64,000 nt of DNA, taken from positions 1,198,811 to 1,262,810 of the forward strand of contig NMRA01000007.1 in NCBI GenBank assembly GCA_002633005.1, in the 5' to 3' direction. A model generated the notes under the pieces. That model ran no database searches. It saw only the letters and a program-made list of their open reading frames with translations, and had not been told where the DNA came from. The stretch comes from Phoronis australis (lineage: Eukaryota; Phoronida; Phoronidae). Below are positions 1-11,700 of this stretch, one piece after another; positions within the stretch are counted from its first letter, which is position 1, and every line of letters starts with the position of its first letter. A program made the translations under genes and the position numbers.

Positions 1-800
1 GTGAATTTAACAAATCAACTATCAGTGATCACAGAAGAAAAAACAATCCTGTGGTTGACTGGTAAAATGCAAAAGTAATTGACAGTGAAAGTTGCACTAG
101 AAAAAAAGAGGAATAAGGGAATCAATCTGCATTAGAAAAGAACTCAATGTCATGAACAGAAATATTCACACATTTAATCTTTTCGGAATTTATGACGTCA
201 GTTTGACCCCCACTGCATCACAGGGTCACTCTGAGGAAGGAAGCAGTCAACATCAACTTTCGAAAACTTCTGGGGTTTAATGGTCCATTTCCTAGATTTT
301 AGAAAAAAAATCTGCAATCCTATTTCAATATTTTCATTGGCTTATCGTCAAAAGAAACTTAACGAACAATACTGTGGTTACCATAAATTTCTTCAACTAC
401 AGATATTGTTCTTCGTTGATTTCCATGGCTATGCCACTGGCATATTATCTACAAACTAGGTCTCCTGTTTCTTAAAGTATACCCAGGCTATTAGATAGGT
501 AAAAATATACCATTTTCTGATTATACGGCCTGAGGCTTGCTCTTAGTAATGAACCACTACTGTACAGCTATCCTCAACCTATGTTTATTTTTATTATTAT
601 TTTATTTAAAATTCTTGAAAAGACTGGTGGTCTGATTTTCAAGTAGGCCCAGTTGAAAATAATCACATGAAGTAAAATACAGACAGCTATGTACAATCAG
701 ATTGAAAAGGTTAATAAAATAAATAAAATAAATTAGTATAAAAATCAGTTAATAGGTACAATTAGATGAATAAATAAGACGAGAGCGCTCGGAGGAGCGA
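1..800. other. Non-coding upstream flank
   Basis: No exon, structural RNA or clear element boundary can be supported here. The stretch is AT-rich, with an A/T simple-sequence patch near 585-615 and an AAATA/ATAAA-rich patch near 708-740. ORFs are short and have no recognisable motifs. Confidence 0.5.
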
Positions 801-801
801 C

Positions 802-1975
802 ACTTGGCGGAATTAATCGAAAAGACGACGAACACGATATCATTCATGTGACTAGCGAAGAAATCAAATAGAGAGCATACCATCAACTACAATAAAGAAT
901 GAAAGCCCGTTCAAAACTATCTAAAGTGGTAGTTTGGCAAACACGATAACATTCACGTGACTAGCGAAGAAATCAAATAGAGAGCATACAATCAACTACA
1001 ATAATGAACAATAGATGGCGCAACATAACGGTCCAGTCTGCAGTAGGACAGTGCTGGCTGGGTCAGTCTGGGTCAACTAGGCATAACCAAAATAAAGTGA
1101 ACTGAAAGCCAGCCAGCTGCGTCTTTTCATTGGGTCAGTCTGGGTCACAACTCTCTGTTAACTTGTGCAGACATAACCAAAACAAAGTGAACTGAAAGCC
1201 AGCCAGCTGCGTGCATACGTGACCGAAAGAACAACGGTATCCGAAAATCTCGAATAATTCAAAAAGTAGACGTCGTAGCGCAAAATGGAAATTATCATCT
1301 GAAAGCCCGTTCAAAACTCTATCTAAAGTGTTAGTTTGTCAAACACGATAACATTCATGTGACTAGCAAAAAAATCAAATAGAGAGCACACAATCAACTA
1401 CAATAAAGAACAATAGATGGCGCAACATGACGGATGAACCATGCTTTACAGTACGACAGTGCTGGCTGGGTCAGTCTGGGTCAACTAGGCATAACCAAAA
1501 CAAAGTGAGCTGAAAGCCAGCCACCTGCGCGCTTGCATAGGAACAACGGTATCCGAAAATCTCGAATAAGTCAAAAAGTAGACGTCGTAGCGCAAAATGG
1601 AAAATATCTTCTGAAAGCCCGTCCAAATCTCTATCTAATGTGGTAGTTTGGCAAAAATCNCGATTTTCAGCCATGTAGGTCGAAAAATGCGGCCTCTACG
1701 AGTATTTGACTGTGAAATCGGATACAAAATGGCCGCCACGTCCGCCATGTTGTATCCGATCATGACCAAAAACAATAGCGTTCCAGTGATTCCCAATCTA
1801 CATGTTGTGTGCAAATTTCGTGAAAATCGAACCAGAATTGCGACCTGTAGAGAGCGAACAAAAAAAAAAAAAAAACTTGCTGTCAGAGCAACATACTTGG
1901 CGGAAGAATTCCGCGAAGTAAAAAAAAAAAACTTGCTGTCAGAGCAACATACTTGGCGGAAGAATTCCGCCAAGT
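802..1975. mobile_element. 1.17-kb TIR-bounded repeat element
   Basis: The left end begins ACTTGGCGGAATT (802-814) and the right end finishes with the inverse complement AATTCCGCCAAGT (1963-1975), so a 13-bp terminal inverted repeat bounds the block. Inside, two modules are repeated in direct orientation: one containing GACTAGCGAAGAAATCAAAT (near 850, 960 and 1360) and one containing GCTGGCTGGGTCAGTCTGGG (near 1050 and 1460). The right end holds two tandem copies of an A-tract plus CTTGCTGTCAGAGCAACATA unit (1857-1975). No transposase reading frame is visible, so it is probably a non-autonomous DNA element. A single ambiguous base (N) lies at 1659. Target-site duplications were not established. 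Confidence 0.5.
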
Positions 1976-1996
1976 AATAAAATAGAGTAAAATAAT

Positions 1997-2045
1997 GATG
2001 TGCCTACGTGCGCCTACGCGCGTCTACGCGCGCCTACGCCCCACT
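1997..2045. repeat. Short GC-rich tandem repeat (GCCTACGCGC-type)
   Basis: About five imperfect tandem copies of a 10-bp unit resembling GCCTACGCGC lie between the TIR element and the reverse-transcriptase fossil. The GC content contrasts with the AT-rich surroundings. Confidence 0.6.
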
Positions 2046-2400
2046 ACAGCACTGAGGCCACTATAGTTGAGTATCAGCTTCCCAGCCTTGTTTTGTAATT
2101 TTTGAAGTCTATCCTGAAGGCATGATGCACAGTTACCCCACACAACATCACAGTAATCAAAGTGTGGTACAATTAGACTCTTGTACATAGTCTGAAGAGT
2201 ATCCTGACCGACATGGCTCCTGACTCTGTTCAAAAGCCCAATCCGCTAAGAATCTTTTGTTGTACATACTCAACATGTTGGTTGCATGATAAATTATGAA
2301 TCGTAATGCCCAGATATTTATATTTCTCAGTTCTTGCCAGTTTTTGGAGAGTTTTTGTAAAGTCCTTTCTCTGGCAGTTATTTTTATTCAAATTTGAGGA
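2024..2400 (-). pseudogene. LINE reverse-transcriptase fragment (3' end, frameshifted)
   Basis: On the minus strand, two reading frames join into the C-terminal part of a non-LTR retrotransposon reverse transcriptase. The upstream frame reads KYKYLGITIHNLSCNQHVEYV, a typical YLGI/LGV motif block trimmed to its core here. The downstream frame contains YKSLIVPHFDYCDVVWGNC followed by a DRLQKLQNKAGK block, the usual post-catalytic region of CR1/Jockey/L2-like elements. A frameshift near 2228-2236 separates the two frames, and the catalytic YADD region is absent, so this is a dead 5'-truncated copy. Confidence 0.75.
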
Positions 2401-2710
2401 AACGTTTGCCCAATTCTGTTGTTCATGTCTGAGGATAACATGTACGGGTACTAATTAACAGATTATAATCATGGCACTAATTAATAGTTTATGATCACAT
2501 GCACTAATGACGTGTCTGTGATCATCAGCTTGTTACTCAGTGTTAATGTTTTGTCTCAACTGTCCAAGTGTTGATATTGAATCATCTGCAGATGTCTATT
2601 AACCTATAGACGTGCTGTTTTTCTCAATGCGTCAATACCTATTCATCTCCTTACAGTCTGTACACGCTATGGTCGACAACTGAAGTCAAGCCTAATCTGA
2701 ACGCACCGCC
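2401..2710 (+). promoter_or_regulatory. Upstream and 5' UTR region of the prune gene
   Basis: This holds the sequence immediately 5' of the first coding exon. A possible splice acceptor (TCCTTACAG, ending at 2656) could mark the start of the exon that carries the start codon, in which case further 5' UTR exons lie upstream. No TATA box was identified. The ATG at 2711 sits in a strong Kozak-like context (CACCGCCATGG). Confidence 0.35.
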
Positions 2711-2746
2711 ATGGAGGATTTCCTGGAATATACCCACCTTAGTCTG
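2711..2746 (+). CDS. PRUNE2: prune gene exon 1 (start codon)
   Basis: This exon codes [12 protein letters not shown] and ends at a GTAAGT donor in phase 0. Vertebrate prune proteins also begin MEDxL or MEEFL, which supports the start. The short length agrees with an N-terminal helix that precedes the first beta strand, which comes from the next exon 9.5 kb away. Confidence 0.8.
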
Positions 2747-5700
2747 GTAAGTTGTGTTGACAGTTGTGTTTCCAAATTCAAAAGCGCGGCCATTTTCTAT
2801 AAAGAACCTCTATAAGAATTGGTAAGGAAACCGAGGAAGGTAGTCAACTTTATTTTTAAGGGGCTACAGCTGGAGAATAGGGCTACGGGATAACCACCTA
2901 CTCAGGGATTGGACTTGAAAGAGGGATGCAGTTTGTGGGGAGCTTTAATGAAGCGATCACCTTGTAGTTTTCTTGTGGAAATATCCTTTTATGGGGCTTA
3001 ATAACCCTTTGTAAGGAGCCTGAAACTGTAGAATAAGAGATGCTGTGTTATCAAAAAAACTTTTGCAACTAAAGTTTTGAAAATACAAATAACAGTAATC
3101 ACTATTATGTGGATTTTTGTAATTGGAAACAGGAACCTCCCAAAGGAAGTGCCTTTGTAAGGAATTAAATTCGAAAAGGTACCTTTCTTGGGAAACTGGT
3201 AGTGAAAAGGTCATTCATCTGAGAGGTTCGTCCTGTACATACCTCTGCTATGTGAACATCCCCTGGGGCAACACAGTAGTGGTTACATTTATAGGATGTC
3301 TACCTTTTGAATGTTATCCTCAGCCTTTAGGCCGATTGACAAAATGTAGGGTAGACTTTACACTGCTTCGAGTGTTTTGCACTATTGTGGCGGATGTCAG
3401 TGGTCTATAATTGCTGTAAATGTACATTTCATTGCACAATTTTTCCTTTTAGACCTCTGTGTTGAGGCTGTTATGTTTGAGACAACAATGGGTCTTGTTT
3501 GTACGTTTGGGTAATTTTTACTTAACGGGAATACAAAATGGTATGTTTTTTTGCAATCTGTTGCAAAACTTGCTGTGAACTTTGAAAAATATTTCAAAAG
3601 TGTCTACGTGTTTATCATCTCGTGTTTTTGCATTTTGGTTTGTCGATTCAAGTGGAGGCTTTTTGCTAAAAAACCTCATAATGCAACTCGCACCAAAATG
3701 AAAGCTGCTGCAATATGCCACTCAACATTTTTTAAAGTAAACAGAATTTGAAAAGGAATTTTCAGTAACACTGGAATGGATACAAACCCACAGTCCGTTC
3801 ACGAAGCGAAGTTTTTATTTCGACCCCGTACCTCCATAAAATTGGCCTCGATTTGCTCCTTCTCGGGTAAGTAGCGATTTCTAGGTTCACACAGAACTGA
3901 CAGTTCGTTATTCCTTGAGACCAAGCTCTGAGCATAAAGCGACATGCCGTGAAAAGCCAACTTGTAGAGCCTCGTCTCAAGTACTAATAAACTGTCAGTT
4001 ATTTCGTAGAAGTCCTGAAATCACCTCCAATTTGACCATGGTACAGTTTGTGAGAAATTTCATAACACCAAGTGGTCCAAATCAAGAGTTAATTTTGTGA
4101 TGGAAGGCGGGTTTCTTGTTGCTTGAACTTCTGGACTGAGTTGCATAAGAATTTAAAATTATCCGCTGGATTAGTTTGATTGTTACTTGACGTCAGGTGC
4201 ATTGTTCAACAATAACCATGTGATAGTGTGACGTCATTGTTGCTATACGGTGTATAACTTTTTTGCAACTGGGCCTTGGTGTCAACTAGAAAATTGCAGG
4301 CATAATCGTCGTACATGTGCGGTCGATTTATTAAATGTCATAACGATACTACAAGACAACGCATGGTCAGAGAGTCTTCCTGGTTGTAATTTTCTTCCTT
4401 GTCACCTGAGTAGCAGATATGGGGTTTGGATACTCAACTGATCTAAATAAAAGATGCCATTTAGCCCAACCCAACTTTCTGCCTGTTGTGTGGATGCAAC
4501 CTCAGTACAGGGCAGTAACAATCTTGTTCATTTTTTACCATTGGTTGACATGTACTGTTGCCTGAAGCTTGACCAGTATAATTACTGGGTTACACTTGTC
4601 AGGCTGTGTCAAAAACTCTTATTGGGTCTGTTCAATATATCCTGTCGCCTGTGAGACATGTTCAGTGAAAATACTCCTACAGGAATAGTGAGAATGGTAA
4701 AACCTTGCTATGTTCGGACAAATGTGATTGCCAAATTTGATGTTTTCTTCATTTTTTCAAAGACTTGTTACTAATGTCCACAATTTCTCAAAGCAGTGTC
4801 TGGTGGTAGTTCTTGTTTGTAGCTTAAAATGATGAAGCATAAATATTTGTTACTTCTCTATAGAAAATCACTTTTCTGTTGTATTGCATTCTAAATTGGT
4901 GGGATTTTATCGCATTCGGGTTGTTTACATACTGTTTTCTCTATTAACAAAATATTGTAGCATATGACAGCCATTTTCTTAGTGTGGGCTGGTAATAGTA
5001 AAATGGTGAGCTTACTTGTACAACACACAGTAATCATCCCTTTATTTCACACAAAATAAATTGAACATTTTCCTGATAGTCCATGGCAGAAGTGAATATA
5101 CAGACTTCATTGATGGTGGCTGTGCGAAATTAACTGACAGAGTAAACAAGCTTCCTATACTGTGAATTTAATGATTAAATGCTGTCTATGGGTTGCCAAT
5201 GTGATCCATTTGACATTAGTTAATTTACTTTATGCTTTCGGATATCAGAGTACTTTACCCCATCTTTAGTGAAACACTCTGTTCAGGCCCTTTCGCACTA
5301 GGATCGACATGGTCAGTGTGAACAATTAGCTTCAGTCGTGGATGGAAGATAACAACGCCAGTTAACTTGGCAGTAAACAGATGGATTTAACAGCAGAGAG
5401 TCAACACTACAGTGCGGTATGACTGGTCAACTTTGGTCTCATCGAAGTTATCGCCAGGGGTCACTGCTATCGTCAACAATTAAGTGGCAGTGTCATCATC
5501 GTTTGCACAAACTCTGTCTCCCCCGCTCCACTACAGACCTTCGTTGCGCACGTTTCGGCACCACCTTGGTCCCAGGTATTGCACCGGCCCCCTATTTGAA
5601 TTCGAGATGTTCTATTTTTTCTGGCGGGCCGTTATTTTGCGGACGCGGAGGGAGGGTAGCCAGTTTCGTACTGGCCTTTGTGACAGTCGGTCGGCTCAAA

Positions 5701-8700
5701 AGGCCTGGCTGACGTCACTTCGTTGGCTTAATTTCACTCCCTCCACCTTCTGTCACGTATATAATTCATCGGGCCTGTCTCCGCCAAAATTAATGATGTC
5801 TCATTAAAAAAATTTTTACTTTTCCTAAATTATTTACCCGGATGTTGGAAAATTGCTGCTAAAATTGCGATGCGCTCTTTGGGCGCCATTGCGTCACTTA
5901 TCGTGCCAATTTCCATGTTCTTCACTCAACTGTGGAGGTTGCGTACATGTCATAACAATTGGAAGTGGTTTCATTTCGTTACATGTTTTTACTATTATAA
6001 TACCAAAAAAAAACAATTTTAGGAGAGATATCGCAAAGTTTTGGGAAATGTCGCGTACATGCGTGTGTCACGAGATTGCACTGTTTTCAAAACGACGGCA
6101 GATAGGATTTTCCTTTGTTACAAAAGGCGGAGAATTGCGAAACATAAGTTCGTTTATTAGATTTTGTTTACTTCTATAAATGGCTGTAACTGGCACTGTG
6201 AATGTCGATTCATTCCCAGTTTCTGCATGCACCCCTGCACTAAGGCAGGTTGTTAGCTCTGTTTCACGACGAGGTGACGAGCTGAGCACCTGGGTTGTGT
6301 GAAATTTTGGTGTCTAACGGAGCTCTACTCACGGCTACCTAGCTGTATGTTGATGCAAGTCTTCATACAGCTAGCTGGCTTTCTACCACAGTATGTACAT
6401 TTATGATGCAACTTTTGTAAATACATCCAGGGGCAGATCCAGGATTTTGCCAGAATTATGCCCTTCACTGACCATTCGCACCCCCGAACTGCCAAATGGA
6501 AGCTGCCCCCCCTCGAAATCCGCCACGGACATCTATATACTTTGTGTACTATACAATATTTTAAATGCATACTTAGTTTTCACTTTAAACTGAAAAATAT
6601 CTGATTACCGTACTTTGTGTTACGGCATGGTCAAATGTTCTGGAAAGAAATTTGTACTGCCTAGGGGAAGAATCCCACAGCCGCACACCTTAATTGCCTA
6701 CTAAAATCTGACAGGTGACAGAAATTCTGCTTGAAGCTTTGAACACTGTATTCCTGTCTCTTGCCATGAACACTCGGTCGGTTCACTCTATAGGTGTAGC
6801 CATTTCTCCTCGGCGTTTCCCACTAGCTGCTACCAATTCTTTCGCCCGGGTAACGGCTAGTTTATTAATATTTTGCTCCAATAATCAGCAATCGAATTGG
6901 AAATAAATTTGATGTTAATTATCAGATGTAAATGCTCTCAAGTTGTCACATTAAAAAAATCTTAGCGCTCACTGGACGAAAAACCCATCATTTCTTAATC
7001 TAATCTTCCTCAGACATCACCTCGCGTGTATGCATCATCACGGACCTTGCAATTATTTCAGTGAGGTTAGCATCACCTACCGTTTACTTGGATGTCGTTA
7101 AATGCCGAAGTTGGTATGGGTATGAACGGTTCAGTTAACTTCGGAGTTTACAATGACGCTCTCAACGTTCCTTTTTTATTGCTAAATTTTACTAAAAAGA
7201 TATGATTATGTGACCCAATTAATGACATAAACTATTTGTTTAAACTCAGTTATCTAATTCTTCAGACTTTTAGAAATATAGACTTTCACCGAGTTAAACT
7301 CTATAGTTTTGGTAATATTTAGCTACATAGGCAGTCCTGTCAATAAGGTCCTACACAACTTTAACATTTTTATGGGCAAGATGTCGTACACCATATATAC
7401 TAAGACACTTTTGCAGGCACTCGATGGCGAGCTAAAAGATACTGTGTGCTGATTTCTCTTCCTGTAACATGAGTTGAAGTCTGGCCTCTGGCATCTTTCA
7501 ACATTTGCTAATGCTAGTGCACTCTAGAGAAATGAGATTGCGGTTGTAACTGAAGTCTGGGCGCATGTTTTAGAGGTGGAAAGCATTAATGTTCCATCAT
7601 TTATGCATTGAAGACTGTGAAAATTAAGTTATCTTGCGAATGGCGTTCATTATGAGATGATTCAGCCTGAATAGGTTTCAGTTCATGTTTGAAGAACACC
7701 ATTCACCGACTTAAGTGATGCGTTCAAATCAATCGATTTTGATCCTCGAATGACAGCGGTTTGCGCTGAGACGCTCTGCATCTGAACTTTTAGTTACCAG
7801 TAGTTCTTATTACAGTAGGGTTGGTGCCCTTGTTTGGCTCAACTCCTAATCTACTGCACATTCATGTTCAGTTACTAGTGTAGGCTCTCTCTCAAGCTCC
7901 AGTTATACGCAGCACCGTTACACCTCTACAAAAATATACGCTGTATGCAGGTGTAAATGTAAACTTTTGAAGTCAAGAAGCGAGACAAGCAATGTTGTCA
8001 GTAAAAAGGACACTTTTAATACTATAATTTCCTTGAAACTGGGTAGGTCTTAGGAGTATTTCAAACAATAAGTGTGGATTGAGAAAGATTGATGAACTTG
8101 TTGCCCGTATGTGCGAAATTTGTCAACTGGCAGATGTCTTGTTGGCAGACCTGATTGCTTTTTTCAAGAATTGCTTGAAGATATTACAAAAGAATTTTAG
8201 CCAATCCACCTGTCAGAAAACCGTTGAAGCTAGGGCATAATATGGGGGTAAATGGGTGCAGGACTTAGTAACAGCACTGGAGGTAACCTTTCCGGAGTTG
8301 TCAAAGCAAGTTTTCCCGTTTTCAAAATTTCATTCGTGAAATTAGAATAGTCACATCTGGTTACTTATAGTATTTTAAGATTTCCACAAAGCATTCATTT
8401 GAATTATGTACTTGGTATTTCCCAATTGTGCTGGTAGTATCGATAGAAGTTTTTTATCAGTTATTGTATCCGAAATGTAGTTCGCAATTTTTCTTCAAAC
8501 AAAATAAGATCACGCTTACGATATTTGGTTGTGATTACTGATGCAAATTATATCTTTACTCATGAACGTAATCTGAAGATGGCTTCGACATGCTCATGCT
8601 GTTAGAAATTCGGCATTCAAAGATCTTTTACAAAGTGACTCAAAAGGCTGATTTGTCTTAGAGAAGAAATAAGTATGCCTATTGCACCTCTTTGGGATGG

Positions 8701-11700
8701 TTCATATCCAGCGGAAAACGTAGCATACAAAATCAGTGACACATTCACCTATTAGCAGCTGTCAGCAGCATTTCAATAAAAAGCAGGCATGACAACAGAA
8801 GAGGCTTTTTGACAACTTTAAAGAGGAGTGGTGTTACTGTCTGAGGTGAGATCACAGAAAAAGATTGTAATGGCACTTTTGGCTGAGCGATCCTGCATTT
8901 ATACCTGCACGGAAATTTAAATCATTTTTCAGGCATGCCAGGTGTGTGTTTACGTGTGTGTAAATTAGAAAAATTTGTTTCAGGGAGGCGCTTATTGCAA
9001 CCAAAGGCGGTTGAAACCCCGTCTTTAAAACTGGTGAAATCAGAAGCTAGGATTCATCAAATTTAAGTTCTGTGACCTATCTGTAGTACCCTATGACAGA
9101 CTTTTTACAAAACTGTACATTGCTATCAAACTTAGTTCTTAAGTTACGATCATTTTACAGAATATTGTGCTGGAATCCCAGCGCAGAAACTCGATGATGC
9201 GCCACTGCCTCGCGATCGTTGATATAACTTGAATAAAAATACAGTTTCGACTCAACAAATTACCTGAAATCCTCGCTTAAGTTTTCCAAATAGCGTCCCT
9301 AAGATTATTAAGTCACTGTGGAGTCAGGATTTACAGCTGTAGGTTAAGTACAAATCTGCAAGATCGTGCCCCACAACACAAGAAAAATCGCATTGTTGTC
9401 ACTTGACTTTTGTTTTGAAGTTCAAGGTGTGCCTGTGCATGTGTGTGTGAGCGAATGAGTGTCATCAGTGTTCATTTGCCGGAGTAAATGTAATGTAGTG
9501 ATGTAGGTGTGTATTGGAACTAATGAAATTAATAGAGCCACTAAAGCAGAACGTGTTTTATTTAGCACTTTCTGGTCTCATCTGCTATTAAAACGTGCGA
9601 GAATTGTCTCGGTAAGGCCAATATATATTAATGTCACTGAGTCACCGGGTGACTGGATGCATGGCAGTCTAACAGTTTTCCAGGAGATTCAGTTGTAAGG
9701 GTGTGTGCGGAGGTGTTCACTATCAATAGGGCATTTTATCAGATGTTTGACTTTAAAAACACCAGGGACATGGGTGCTTATTAGGGCGAATACGGTATAT
9801 ATTTTTAAGCATTATTTTTGCGTCAAACATGCAAGTTGATAGCTGTTGAATGTGAAATCGAACGCGCTAACTTCACAGTAGCTTTTCTGCTAATCTAAAT
9901 CACACGCATTAAATAGCAGTGTGTTTAAATGGTGAAGGTATCAACCTTGATGTCTGAGAGTCCTGGCAGTTAATGGTGAGAACTGGCGATTTGTAGTAAA
10001 ATAACAAAAACGCGACAGGTTTTATTGTTTCATGGGTCTGGTTAAAGCTAGTAACTTGAAAAATCAGATTCAGAAATGTTTATTGCATGTATCCCTTGGC
10101 GTCATAATACAGTTAACATTGCAACTTTACAATGATAAAATTTCAGCTCCTAACTCTGTTGCTCTTGAAATATATAGCGCCAGACTTTTTAGTTCACAAA
10201 GATCATGGACTTTAAATATTCTAACTAGTCTGGTGTCATCTGTCATTTTCGTCAGCAAATTTATGCGCACATGACTTTTAAAAGTCAGTGTCATTCAACA
10301 ATAACCCGACAATTACATTTTTCTGTTGCAAAAAGATTTTTCACTCATCGTGGATTCAGAGAATTGTATACCTCGGTCCAAGGGTTGGAAGCAGGCCTTT
10401 ATGCAGCGTGCGTCCTGGGCGTCCAAATGGACACCCTAGCACTAATCTGGACGCCCTGGCAAGGACGCCCAATGTATCATTTGGATGACCACTGTCAATA
10501 GGAACCTTTCAAGTTTGGACTCACACATTGTAATGAATACTAGGAAGCCTCTGAAGGCTCACAGTGGGGGCTCTTTTTTCAAAGCAGGAAGAAATATACA
10601 ATGTATATACAAAGTATATGCATTGTTGCTATTCTGACACTTGATTGACAGCATTGTAAAAGTCTTGGTGTATACAGTTTTTTTAGTAAAAATGCTCGCC
10701 ATAGAAGGCTGTTTTATAAACTTAGATGTAAAAACCTTGATCTATGCATTTTTTGTAAAAAAAATCTGTGTGTTTGGGGGTATTGCTGGGGGTGGGGGGT
10801 TACGCGTCGGAATCATGGATGCCTTGGAATATTGGGAACCCCATTTTGGACACCCTATTTTCAAAATCCTGGATAAAGGCCTGGTTGGAAATGAACATTT
10901 TTGTAAAATTATTCGATGAAATGTAAAAGAACTTTATGAAGGTTGACTTAATAAATGCTCTCTTTTGTTTCTGAAACACACTCGCACAATTCGTTTGCCT
11001 TATTTGAAAAGAAGGACGTTGTCTGCAATCTGCCCATTTTTTATTGAATTCTTGCTTGTGAAGGGGATTACATGAGTGTTACTTTATGTTTCATAACCCG
11101 CAATTGGGAGTACAATTGTAATTGCCTACTCCCACTTTTCAAAATAAACTTTGCTTTTGAATTCTCAAACTCGGCTTGACCCTGCATTTTCTGATTTTTG
11201 AATATTTTCAGTTTTTATACGCTGGGTGACAGGAGTCACCATGAATGGAGAGATTAATTCTTGACTTACGATGTGCAAAAAGTTTGTGAACAGTGTAAGC
11301 AATTGTCACGCAGCACGTTTTAAAATATGATTCACTCGCGGTTGCTTCCAGATCACTGTTTAAAAATACGGTTCGTCTGCTTCAAATTTTGTATTGAATA
11401 TTCTGTTCTATCCTCAACAGCAGTTTGTTTTGCATTGAGGTCATCCGTTTCTTTAGGTTTAATTAATTCTAAATTTATGGGAGGTAAAATGTTCAGGAAC
11501 TATGCTTAAGCAATTCATTTTATAAGGTTTCATGGGTGACTTGTTTTTGTTAAAAAAAACATTGTTTAAACCTGACATGTTTTAATTACTAAGTGTTGTC
11601 CTGGTAACATCTTGCCAGTACTTCAAAGGATGGAAAATTACAATCTCAGTCAAAGAGAATCTGTTGTATTTTTGCAATTAATTCATTTCACTGAAACAAC

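Noticed and set aside
200-290. Possible hammerhead-ribozyme-like block (CTCTGAGGAAGG...TTTCGAAAAC)
   Set aside because: It recalls motifs often seen near retroelements, but the required CTGATGA core is not present and no stems could be fitted.
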